Shown here in pieces: positions 43,179 to 51,754 of a stretch of DNA of 64,000 bases; positions within the stretch are counted from its first letter, which is position 1, and each line of letters begins with the position of its first letter. The translations under genes and the position numbers were made by a program. The notes under the pieces are model-generated. The model was not told the origin of the DNA and did no database searches. It saw nothing but the letters and a program-made list of their open reading frames with translations. This stretch comes from Mucilaginibacter aquatilis. GTDB taxonomy: Bacteria; Bacteroidota; Bacteroidia; Sphingobacteriales; Sphingobacteriaceae. The stretch spans positions 124,001 through 188,000 of the forward strand of contig NZ_WQLA01000005.1 in assembly GCF_009755275.1 (NCBI RefSeq). The letters are read 5' to 3'.

Positions 43179-44582
43179 ATGCATATAACATTTCATGGTG
43201 CTGCCCGCAATGTTACCGGCAGCAAACATATTGTTCAGCTTAATAACGGTACCAGCATACTGCTTGACTGCGGTATGTTTCAGGGCCTTGGCGAAAAAAC
43301 TGAGGACATGAACGAACACCTGGGTTTTAACCCGCGCAAGGTAAACTATATGATACTGTCGCACGCTCATATTGATCATTGCGGCTTAGTTCCCAAATTA
43401 GTTGCCGAAGGCTATGATGGCCCCATATACTGTACCGCCCCTACTATGGAGCTAGCCCGTATTCTACTGCTCGACTCGGCCAAAATACAGCAACAGGACA
43501 CGGATTATATAAACCGCAAACGCAAAAAAAATAACGAGGCTGAATTGACCGCGCTTTACAACGAAGACCAGGCCAGGGAGGCTTTGAGCTTATTCAAGGT
43601 TGTAGAATACAATGAAGAAGTAGAAATAACGCCAGATATAAAATTCATTCTTACCGATGCCGGCCACGTAATAGGAAGCGCTGCTATACACCTGGCAATT
43701 ACCGAAGAGGGTAAAACCACCAATATCACTTTTAGCGGAGATGTTGGCCGTTATGGAGACTTACTACTGCGCAACCCGCAAAAATTCCCGCAGGCCGATT
43801 ACGTTATGCTTGAATCAACTTATGGCGATTCGCTTCACAAAGACCTTGGCCCTATTGAAGATTCGTTGCGCGATATAATTCATGAAACCTGCATAGTACG
43901 AAAAGGAAAAGTTATTATACCGGCCTTTAGTGTAGGCCGTACCCAGGAACTACTTTACGCCTTAAATGCGCTTGAGTTACGAGGGGAGTTGCCGGACACC
44001 CAGTATTATGTTGATAGTCCGTTGAGTTTGCAAGCTACACAGGTTATTAAAGACCACCCCGAAGAATATAATAAGCAAGTTAAGGAAGTAATGAAGGTTG
44101 ATGCAGACCCGTTTGGGTTTAAAAATCTGCGCTTTGTTGAATCGACAGAAGAGTCGATGGCTTTAAATACCGATACGCGGCCATGTGTTATCATATCCTC
44201 ATCGGGTATGGCCGAGGCCGGCCGGGTCAGGCATCATATTCGTAACAATATCAACAACTCAAAAAACACCATACTAATGGTTGGCTATGCCGAACCCAGC
44301 TCGTTGGGCGGTCACCTTATTCGTGGTGATAAGGATGTATACATATTTGGAGACAAGTATGAGGTGAAAGCCGAAGTTTGCGTAATTAAAAGCATGAGTG
44401 CACACGGCGACTATGAAGACTTGCTGCACTTTTTAAACTGCCAGGATGCAGACAAAATTAAAAAGATATTTTTAGTGCACGGCGAATATGATACCCAGCA
44501 AAAGTTTGCGGAAACCCTTGTGCAAAAAGGTTACAAAAACATCGAGATTCCGTACCAACACGAACGTGCCGATCTTGACTAA
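43179..44582 (+). CDS. beta-CASP metallo-beta-lactamase-fold nuclease
   Basis: 467 aa from the ATG at 43179. The metallo-beta-lactamase signature is complete: LSHAHIDHCGL (H-x-H-x-D-H), the later His in DAGHVIGSA, and SGDVGRYGD. The beta-CASP part follows, with IISSSGMAEAGRVRHH and the final SAHGDY and LVHGEYDTQ histidines. The family includes RNA exonucleases related to CPSF-73 (Ysh1). Length and motif set fit an RNA-processing enzyme. The start is confirmed by conserved HITFHGAARNVTGS. Confidence 0.93.
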   Translation: MHITFHGAARNVTGSKHIVQLNNGTSILLDCGMFQGLGEKTEDMNEHLGFNPRKVNYMILSHAHIDHCGLVPKLVAEGYDGPIYCTAPTMELARILLLDSAKIQQQDTDYINRKRKKNNEAELTALYNEDQAREALSLFKVVEYNEEVEITPDIKFILTDAGHVIGSAAIHLAITEEGKTTNITFSGDVGRYGDLLLRNPQKFPQADYVMLESTYGDSLHKDLGPIEDSLRDIIHETCIVRKGKVIIPAFSVGRTQELLYALNALELRGELPDTQYYVDSPLSLQATQVIKDHPEEYNKQVKEVMKVDADPFGFKNLRFVESTEESMALNTDTRPCVIISSSGMAEAGRVRHHIRNNINNSKNTILMVGYAEPSSLGGHLIRGDKDVYIFGDKYEVKAEVCVIKSMSAHGDYEDLLHFLNCQDADKIKKIFLVHGEYDTQQKFAETLVQKGYKNIEIPYQHERADLD

Positions 44583-44589
44583 TAACCCT

Positions 44590-44621
44590 AAAAAGGCTAA
44601 GCAAATATGCTTAGCCTTTTT
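44590..44621. terminator. bidirectional terminator inside a gene end
   Basis: AAAAAGGCTAAGCA pairs with TGCTTAGCCTTTTT. The right arm contains the stop and last codons of the minus-strand MFS gene. Confidence 0.8.
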
Positions 44622-45894
44622 CGTTAGCGCTGTTAATGTCTTTAAGTTTAACGGGTATAAGGTTACGCGTTTTAAAGAATGTTATAGTTACAATTGATAG
44701 CGTCATACATGCACCAAATACCACTGATGGCACCGTACCCATTAGCTCACCGGTAAGCCCCGACTCAAATTCGCCTATTTCGTTAGATGACCCGATAAAC
44801 ATAGAATTTACCGCCGAAACCCGTCCCCTCATATTATCGGGCGTAAGCAGTTGCATAAGTGTACTGCGTATAATTACGCTTATACTATCAAAAGCACCCT
44901 CGGTAAACAAAAAGATGAGCGATATATAAAAGTTTTTAGACAAGCCAAAACATAGTATTGACAACCCAAAACCAGCAACCGCAATAAGCAGATTGCGCCA
45001 TGGCCTGTTCATGGGCGAAAACCGCGTCATGGCCAACATGGTAAGTACCGCACCTGATGCTGTTGTAGCACGCATAAAACCCAAACCTTCTGAGCCTACC
45101 TTTAAAATATCATGAGCAAACACAGGTAATAAGGCTATAGCTCCGCCAAAAAATACCGAGAACAAATCAAGGCTCATGGCTCCAAGCATCATTTTATTTT
45201 TAAACACAAAATTAATTCCTTCAGATAAGCTTTTGAATATACTTTCCTTAGGAACAAATATAGCCGGATACTGCCTGAGCAAATACGTAAGCACAAATGA
45301 AATAACCAAAAGCGTTACAATCAATACAAATGTTGGCGTTATACCCCAATGTCCAAAAATCAAACCTCCTGTAGCGGGCCCTAATATGGTTGCAATTTGC
45401 CACGCCGAACTACTCCAGGTGCTACCGTTTGGATAAAGTTCTTTAGGAATGCTTTGCGCATAAACAGAAAAGGTAGCCGGACCATAAAATGCACGGGCAA
45501 CACCGTTTAAAAACACCATTGCATAAATAATGGTGGCAATGCGGTTGGCCGGTATATATGGCCTCATAGCATCGTGCGTTGCTAAAAATATGGAGAAAGA
45601 AGAAAACAGCACAACAGAAAATATGGTAAGCAGCAGCTTACGTTTTTCATACTTATCGGCAATGTATCCGCCGTATAAAGCTATGGTGATAGCAGGTATG
45701 GCCTCACATAAACCAATAGCACCTATGGCTAGCTTGCTGTGGGTAAGCTGGTAAATATAAAACCCAAGTACCACCGCTTGCATTTGGTAGGCAAACGTAA
45801 AAAAGAAACGCATACCTATGTATGCGCGAAAGTCCTTGTATCGTAAAGCAGCAAATGAATCTTTCTTCTCGGGGGTCTCCTGTCGTTCTTCCAC
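44611..45894 (-). CDS. MFS transporter of the EntS-like type
   Basis: 427 aa, 12 predicted helices, starting with a soluble charged stretch (EERQETPEKKDSFAALRYKDFRAY). Motif A is present between helices 2 and 3 (GGYIADKYEKRKLL). This type includes exporters of small molecules such as siderophores. No biosynthetic genes are near, so the substrate is unknown. The end overlaps the bidirectional terminator. Confidence 0.85.
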   Translation of the reverse strand: MEERQETPEKKDSFAALRYKDFRAYIGMRFFFTFAYQMQAVVLGFYIYQLTHSKLAIGAIGLCEAIPAITIALYGGYIADKYEKRKLLLTIFSVVLFSSFSIFLATHDAMRPYIPANRIATIIYAMVFLNGVARAFYGPATFSVYAQSIPKELYPNGSTWSSSAWQIATILGPATGGLIFGHWGITPTFVLIVTLLVISFVLTYLLRQYPAIFVPKESIFKSLSEGINFVFKNKMMLGAMSLDLFSVFFGGAIALLPVFAHDILKVGSEGLGFMRATTASGAVLTMLAMTRFSPMNRPWRNLLIAVAGFGLSILCFGLSKNFYISLIFLFTEGAFDSISVIIRSTLMQLLTPDNMRGRVSAVNSMFIGSSNEIGEFESGLTGELMGTVPSVVFGACMTLSIVTITFFKTRNLIPVKLKDINSANEKG

Positions 45895-46013
45895 AACCTA
45901 TAAGTGTTAATGCCTGGCAAAGTTAAGGCATTTGAAGCAAGCAGATTTGTAAAATTTAAAATATAAAAGTATGATTCTTCATACCATGACGGTTGTTCCC
46001 CATACTACTTGCA

Positions 46014-46955
46014 TCAAATTTTATTTGCTTTCCTGTACTTTAACGGTGGATGAGTTGTTATTTTTTTAAACAGGCGCGAAAAATAATACTGATCATCATA
46101 CCCAAGTTCATTACAAATTTGCTTTACGCTCATGGAGGTAAATGAGAGGTACTGACAAGCCATATGAATTTTTAAATGGTTAAAATATTGCATTGGCGCG
46201 TAACCCGTACGCTGTCGAAAAAGTTCTGAATAGCGTGATACCGAATAATTGGCTTGCCTGGCAAAGTCGCTTATTAAAAAGTTGCTTTTAATATGCAGCT
46301 TCATAAACGCAACAGAAGCATCAATGCTATCTGGCTCAGGGGTATAACCGGCATCACCGGCAAATATAAATGTTCCTAAAAGTCCTATTAGTTTTACGTA
46401 GGCAACTTCTAAAAAATAAGGGTTAAGGTCACTTTCCAATAGATCCATTAAGTAGCTGAATTCATCAATGCGATTTTGATTATAAACCACATAGTTGTTT
46501 TTTAAAGCGAAGCTTTCATAGCTATTGTATATTACAGCAGCATTGCTGCCAGTAAAATGCAGCCAGTATATACTCCACGGGTTTTTACCCGAACTGCCGT
46601 AATGGTGCCGCTGCCCCGGAGGAATAATATAAAAGGTATTTGCCTCTGCAATATTGCGCACGCCGTCAATTTCAATCCATCCGCTGCCATCTACACAATA
46701 AATTAAAATATAATCTTCGCTGCCATACGTACGCTCCCTATCATGGTTTAAAGCTAACGGATAATAACCTGCAGCCGTAACATACAGCATGGACGATAAT
46801 GGATTTAATGCAAGCTTGCTTTGGTTGTTTGTTGGAACCAACACACTTCGCTGCCCAATGAAGCCCTCAGAAACCTTATTTGTTACCATCGTCAAATTAT
46901 CCATTATTGCAATCCAATATGTATTAAACTGATATAAAATCGTAAGATAATCCAT
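46014..46955 (-). CDS. AraC-family regulator of the sugar operon
   Basis: 313 aa. An N-terminal cupin-like sensor (about 60-180: YYPLALNHDRERTYG, YIIPPGQRHHYG) precedes a two-helix-turn-helix AraC domain at about 215-310 with SNFLISDFARQANYSVSRYSELFRQRTGYAPMQYF and LGYDDQYYFSRLFKKITTHPPLKYR. Two ATG starts are possible (46955, 46904). It is divergent from the MFS-DUF5107-GH2-GH35 operon, so it probably activates that operon in response to a sugar. Confidence 0.93.
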   Translation of the reverse strand: MDYLTILYQFNTYWIAIMDNLTMVTNKVSEGFIGQRSVLVPTNNQSKLALNPLSSMLYVTAAGYYPLALNHDRERTYGSEDYILIYCVDGSGWIEIDGVRNIAEANTFYIIPPGQRHHYGSSGKNPWSIYWLHFTGSNAAVIYNSYESFALKNNYVVYNQNRIDEFSYLMDLLESDLNPYFLEVAYVKLIGLLGTFIFAGDAGYTPEPDSIDASVAFMKLHIKSNFLISDFARQANYSVSRYSELFRQRTGYAPMQYFNHLKIHMACQYLSFTSMSVKQICNELGYDDQYYFSRLFKKITTHPPLKYRKANKI

Positions 46956-46997
46956 TTTTTAAAAATTTTTATCCATTTCGAGCCAATGTCCTATGTG

Positions 46998-47005
46998 TAA
47001 CTTTA
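46998..47005 (+). promoter_or_regulatory. possible -7 box of the sugar operon
   Basis: TAACTTTA, one mismatch to TAnnTTTG, 31 nt before the ATG at 47037, with a weak TTT 19 bp upstream. AraC-activated promoters often have poor -33 boxes. Confidence 0.3.
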
Positions 47006-47036
47006 TGCAACCAATTTTATTAACCAATAATACTTC

Positions 47037-48386
47037 ATGGCTCAAATACAGGCAGGTTTCAACAATAGCTATATCATTGGCATTTCCTTCATTTCGGCCT
47101 TAGGGGGATATTTGTTTGGGTTCGATTTTGCTGTAATATCAGGCGCTTTACCTTTTTTGCGTACCGCTTTCGGTCTCGATGCGTGGTGGGAAGGCTTTTT
47201 AACCGGCTCACTGGCATTAGGATGCATTGCAGGTTGCCTCATAGCCGGCAATCTTGCCGATAGGTATGGCCGCAAACCAGGACTGATGCTGTCTGCCGCA
47301 GTATTTGCCTTTTCATCTTTTGGGATGGCCGTTGCAGGCAATCTGTTCTTTTTTGTTGCCATGCGTTTTGCCGCCGGTATTGGCGTAGGCATGGCGTCAA
47401 TGCTAAGCCCTATGTACATTGCCGAGGTATCGCCTGCATTAATACGCGGCCGCAACGTAGCCATTAACCAACTAACCATAGTAATTGGCATACTCATTAC
47501 AAACCTGGTTAACTACGCCCTGGCCGATAACGGCCCCGAGGCCTGGCGCTGGATGTTTGGCTTGGGCGTTATACCATCAGGGTTATTTTTATTAGGCGTA
47601 CTATGGCTGCCTGAAAGTCCGCGCTGGCTCCTTAAGGCAGGGCATGATGATAAAGCCCGGCAAGTACTTCAAAAAATTGGTTCGGTTGATTTCGTAAACA
47701 GCACCATAAATGATATTGAAAAATCGCTCGGGGGTGATATTCAAAAACAAAGCTATTCTGCTGTTTTCAATAAAGCTGTGCGCCCCGCTGTAATGGTAGG
47801 CATTACCCTTGCAGTTTTCCAGCAGCTTTGCGGCATTAATGTAGTATTCAATTATACATCAACCATATTTGAATCGGTTGGTGCAAACTTAAACAGGCAA
47901 CTGCTCGAAACCGTAGCTATAGGCATAGTAAACCTTTTTTTCACACTAATTGCCATGTGGCAGGTTGATAAGCTTGGCCGCCGCCCACTAATGCTTATTG
48001 GTTCAATAGGCCTTTCGGTAACTTATATTTTACTGGCTTACTTTCTGCAAAACAAAGCAGCAGCAGGTTTAATATCCTTGCTGGTGCTGCTGGCAATAAG
48101 CATGTACGCAACGTCACTGGCTCCGGTAACGTGGGTACTCATTTCAGAGATATTCCCGAACAAAATCCGCGGAGTAGCGTCATCTGTGGCTATTGTATCG
48201 CTGTGGGGCGCTTATTTTATCCTGGTTTTTACATTCCCGGTTTTAGCTCAAAAGCTGGGAACATACGGCCCTTTCTACCTATACTCAGTCATCTGCTTCC
48301 TCGGATTCTTGTTTGTTCTGAAAAAGGTAAAGGAAACCAAAGGACAAACACTCGAGCAATTAGAACAAAGTTTTTCAGCACACTAA
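47037..48386 (+). CDS. MFS sugar porter
   Basis: 449 aa, 12 helices, sugar-porter family as in XylE or GalP. Signatures include GYLFGFDFAVISGALP in helix 1, NLADRYGRKPGL in the first loop, RGRNVAINQL after helix 4, and PESPRWLL at the end of helix 6. A second DKLGRRPL loop copy occurs in the C half. It is first of a four-gene operon with two glycosidases, so it likely takes up the released sugar. Confidence 0.93.
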   Translation: MAQIQAGFNNSYIIGISFISALGGYLFGFDFAVISGALPFLRTAFGLDAWWEGFLTGSLALGCIAGCLIAGNLADRYGRKPGLMLSAAVFAFSSFGMAVAGNLFFFVAMRFAAGIGVGMASMLSPMYIAEVSPALIRGRNVAINQLTIVIGILITNLVNYALADNGPEAWRWMFGLGVIPSGLFLLGVLWLPESPRWLLKAGHDDKARQVLQKIGSVDFVNSTINDIEKSLGGDIQKQSYSAVFNKAVRPAVMVGITLAVFQQLCGINVVFNYTSTIFESVGANLNRQLLETVAIGIVNLFFTLIAMWQVDKLGRRPLMLIGSIGLSVTYILLAYFLQNKAAAGLISLLVLLAISMYATSLAPVTWVLISEIFPNKIRGVASSVAIVSLWGAYFILVFTFPVLAQKLGTYGPFYLYSVICFLGFLFVLKKVKETKGQTLEQLEQSFSAH

Positions 48387-48400
48387 ATTTTTATTGACAC

Positions 48401-51400
48401 ATGAATTATTCCGGCGTACAGGTTTGGGAAGAACAAGTTGTAATACCAACCTATAGCGTTGGAAAGCCCGACAAAAATCCTATGTTTTTTGAAAAACGGG
48501 TTTACCAGGGTAGCAGTGGTGCAGTTTACCCCAACCCGGTTATCGAAAAAATTTACGACGAGAAACACGATCAAACCTACAATGCCCTTTACCTAGAGAA
48601 CCGGTACCTGAAAATAATGATACTGCCTGAATTGGGCGGCCGTGTTCAAATGGCATATGATAAAATTAAAGAGCGGCATTTTGTATATTATAACCAGGTA
48701 ATAAAACCTGCCCTGGTTGGCCTTACCGGTCCATGGATATCAGGCGGAATTGAATTTAACTGGCCGCAGCACCATCGCCCTAGTACGTTTGAGCCGGTTG
48801 ATTACAAAATCACCGAAAATAACGACGGAAGCAAAACGGTGTGGGTGAACGAAGTTGAGCGCATGTTTGGAACCAAGGGAATGGCGGGCTTTACGCTACA
48901 CCCCGACAAAGCATACCTTGAAATAAAAGCAAAACTATTTAACCGTACACCATTACCACAAACGTTTTTATGGTGGGCTAACCCGGCTGTAAAAGTTAAT
49001 GATGATTACCAATCTGTTTTCCCGCCTGATGTTAATGCTGTATTTGATCACGGCAAGCGCGATGTATCTACTTTTCCCATAGCAACGGGCACTTATTATA
49101 AAGTTGATTACTCACCAGGCACAGATATATCACGCTACAAAAATATACCTGTACCTACATCGTACATGGCCATAAATTCCGACTATGATTTTGTAGGCGG
49201 ATATGAGCATGATACGCAAGCTGGATTACTGCATGTAGCCAATCATCATGTATCGCCCGGCAAAAAACAATGGACCTGGGGCCACAGTGACTTCGGTCAG
49301 GCCTGGGACCGTAATTTAACAGATGAAGATGGCCCGTACATAGAACTAATGACCGGCGTATTTACCGACAATCAACCCGATTTTAGTTGGCTGATGCCGT
49401 ATGAAGAGAAAAGCTTTACCCAGTATTTTTTACCTTACCGCCAATTAGGTTTAGTAAAGAATGCAAGTAAAGACATTTTACTAAACATTGAAAAGCAGGG
49501 TGACAAAGCATTGCTTAAAGTAATGGTTACTTCGGTTCAACCATTTTTGCGTATGCAGTTAAGTACTGCCGGGGCAATTATTTTTGATGAAACGACCGAC
49601 TTAACTCCTGAAACAGTTTTTGAGCGTTTAGTTACCTTACCTACTAATACTGATGAACAGTTATGGATTGTAAGCATTACTAACGCACATGGTAAAGAAA
49701 TTTTGCGGTACGAGCCGGCACGTAATAAGCAAAACGACATACCTCAAGCTGCAAAACCGGCTTTGCCGCCAAAAGAAATTGAAAATAACGAGCAATTGTT
49801 TTTAACGGCACAGCACCTGGAGCAATACCGCCACGCCACTTACAGTCCGGTGCCATATTACGAAGAAGCTTTGCTACGTGATGCAGGCGATATTCGCAGC
49901 AATAATGCACTTGGGGCCTGGTACATGCGCCGCGGAAGATTTGCGTTGGCCGAGCCTTACTTGCGCAAAGCCGTTGAAACCGCTACGGCACGTAACCCTA
50001 ACCCTTACGATGGCGAGGTATATTATAATTTGGGGTTATGCCTAAAATATCGGCAAAACGTTAATGAGGCTTACACTTCTTTTTACAAAGCTACCTGGAA
50101 CAACGCCTGGCAGGATACAGGCTACTTTTCCATAGCACAAATTGATGTAAGCCGTGCTAATTATGATGCTGCGCTTGATCATATTGACCATGCCATTGAC
50201 CGAAATGCCCGCAACAGTAAGGCCTGGGCACTTAAAGCGGCCATATTACGTAACCTTGGTGAGTTTGAACATGCTATTATCACCGCCATTGAGGCCTTGG
50301 AGCGGGACGGATTTAACCTGGCAGCCTTATTTGAAAAGGTGCTTTCATACCGTGCATTAGGTAATAATGATATTGCTGGTGAAAACCTTGATGAATTAAA
50401 ACGACTATCGCGCAAAACTGATCATAACCTTATTGAATATGCACTTGATTATTCAGCAGCCGGTTTGTATAGTGAAGCGTCAGAGTTGTTATTGATTGGT
50501 GAAAACGGCTCAGCCACATCACCCATGGTGTATTACTACTTGGCTTTATTTGCATCAAAAACCAAAAATAGTTCAGCAGCGGAGCAGTTCCTGAATGAGG
50601 CAGCAACAGCCAATCCATACCTGTGCTTTCCAAATAAACTGGAAGATATTGAGGCATTGGAATTTGCCATGGTGCAAAACCCTAAAGATGCAAAAGCGCC
50701 ATACTACTTAGGTAATTTATGGTATGATAAGCGCCAGTACAGCAGCGCTATTCAATGTTGGGAACAATCAGCGGGCATTGACAAAACGTTTCCAACTGTG
50801 CACCGCAACTTGGGTATAGCCTATTTCAATAAGCTTAACGACAGCAAAAAGGCACTCATCAGGCTCGAAAAAGCATTTGCGCTCGATAGGTCTGATGCCC
50901 GGGTGCTTATGGAGCTCGATCAGTTATATAAAAGGCTTAACAAAAAGCCTCAGGAACGGCTGAAGTTTTTGGAAAGCAACTTAGCCACCGTACTTGAGCG
51001 GGATGATCTTTACTTGGAAAGGGCTGCTTTATATAACTTCCTTGGAAATTTCCAGAAGGCATATGACCTTATTATGGAACGCAAATTTCACCCTTGGGAG
51101 GGCGGCGAGGGTAAGGTGTCGGGCCAGTATGTACTTAGCCTTACCGAACTTGCTAAACAAAACATTGCAAAAGGTAAATTTGAACGAGCTATTCAACAAT
51201 TACAAAGCGCGCAGTACTTTCCGCACAACCTTGGCGAGGGGAAACTATACGGCGCACAGGAAAACGACCTATTTTATTGGCTTGGTGTTGCGCACGAAGG
51301 TTTAACCCGTTATGCCGAAGCGCAGCAATTTTTTAAGCAGGCAACTGTAGGTTTAAGCGAGCCCGGAGCAGCCATGTTTTATAACGACCAGCAACCCGAT

Positions 51401-51754
51401 AAAATATTTTATCAAGGTTTGGCATGGCAAAAGTTAGGTGACAAAGAACAAGCACAAACCATATTTGAAAACCTGGTACGGTATGGAAAGCAGCATCAAA
51501 ACGATGATGTAAAGATTGATTACTTTGCCGTTTCACTACCCAACTTACTTATTTTTGACGACGACCTAAATTTACGTAACAAGCTTCATTGCTATTACAT
51601 TACAGGCCTAGGATTGGCCGGCCTAAATGAAACCTATGAAGCATTACTGGCACTCGATAAGGTGCTGAAGTACGATGCCATGCATTTTGGTGCGCAAATA
51701 CATCAGGACCTTATATCAAATAAAAAGAACTTAATAACCGCAAACTATGCTTAA
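48401..51754 (+). CDS. DUF5107 and TPR-repeat protein
   Basis: 1117 aa, no signal peptide, so cytoplasmic. Residues about 1-330 form the DUF5107 region, with LYLENRYLKIMILPELGGRVQMAYD and WISGGIEFNWPQHHRPSTFEPV. The opening Leu-Pro-Glu-x-Gly-Gly-Arg resembles aldose-1-epimerase-type sugar-binding beta-sandwiches. From about 480 to 1090 tandem tetratricopeptide repeats are visible (for example YYNLGLCLKYRQNVNEAY, APYYLGNLWYDKRQYSSAIQCWEQS). It overlaps the GH2 gene by 8 bp, so it works with the operon. Enzymatic role unproven. Confidence 0.9.
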   Translation: MNYSGVQVWEEQVVIPTYSVGKPDKNPMFFEKRVYQGSSGAVYPNPVIEKIYDEKHDQTYNALYLENRYLKIMILPELGGRVQMAYDKIKERHFVYYNQVIKPALVGLTGPWISGGIEFNWPQHHRPSTFEPVDYKITENNDGSKTVWVNEVERMFGTKGMAGFTLHPDKAYLEIKAKLFNRTPLPQTFLWWANPAVKVNDDYQSVFPPDVNAVFDHGKRDVSTFPIATGTYYKVDYSPGTDISRYKNIPVPTSYMAINSDYDFVGGYEHDTQAGLLHVANHHVSPGKKQWTWGHSDFGQAWDRNLTDEDGPYIELMTGVFTDNQPDFSWLMPYEEKSFTQYFLPYRQLGLVKNASKDILLNIEKQGDKALLKVMVTSVQPFLRMQLSTAGAIIFDETTDLTPETVFERLVTLPTNTDEQLWIVSITNAHGKEILRYEPARNKQNDIPQAAKPALPPKEIENNEQLFLTAQHLEQYRHATYSPVPYYEEALLRDAGDIRSNNALGAWYMRRGRFALAEPYLRKAVETATARNPNPYDGEVYYNLGLCLKYRQNVNEAYTSFYKATWNNAWQDTGYFSIAQIDVSRANYDAALDHIDHAIDRNARNSKAWALKAAILRNLGEFEHAIITAIEALERDGFNLAALFEKVLSYRALGNNDIAGENLDELKRLSRKTDHNLIEYALDYSAAGLYSEASELLLIGENGSATSPMVYYYLALFASKTKNSSAAEQFLNEAATANPYLCFPNKLEDIEALEFAMVQNPKDAKAPYYLGNLWYDKRQYSSAIQCWEQSAGIDKTFPTVHRNLGIAYFNKLNDSKKALIRLEKAFALDRSDARVLMELDQLYKRLNKKPQERLKFLESNLATVLERDDLYLERAALYNFLGNFQKAYDLIMERKFHPWEGGEGKVSGQYVLSLTELAKQNIAKGKFERAIQQLQSAQYFPHNLGEGKLYGAQENDLFYWLGVAHEGLTRYAEAQQFFKQATVGLSEPGAAMFYNDQQPDKIFYQGLAWQKLGDKEQAQTIFENLVRYGKQHQNDDVKIDYFAVSLPNLLIFDDDLNLRNKLHCYYITGLGLAGLNETYEALLALDKVLKYDAMHFGAQIHQDLISNKKNLITANYA

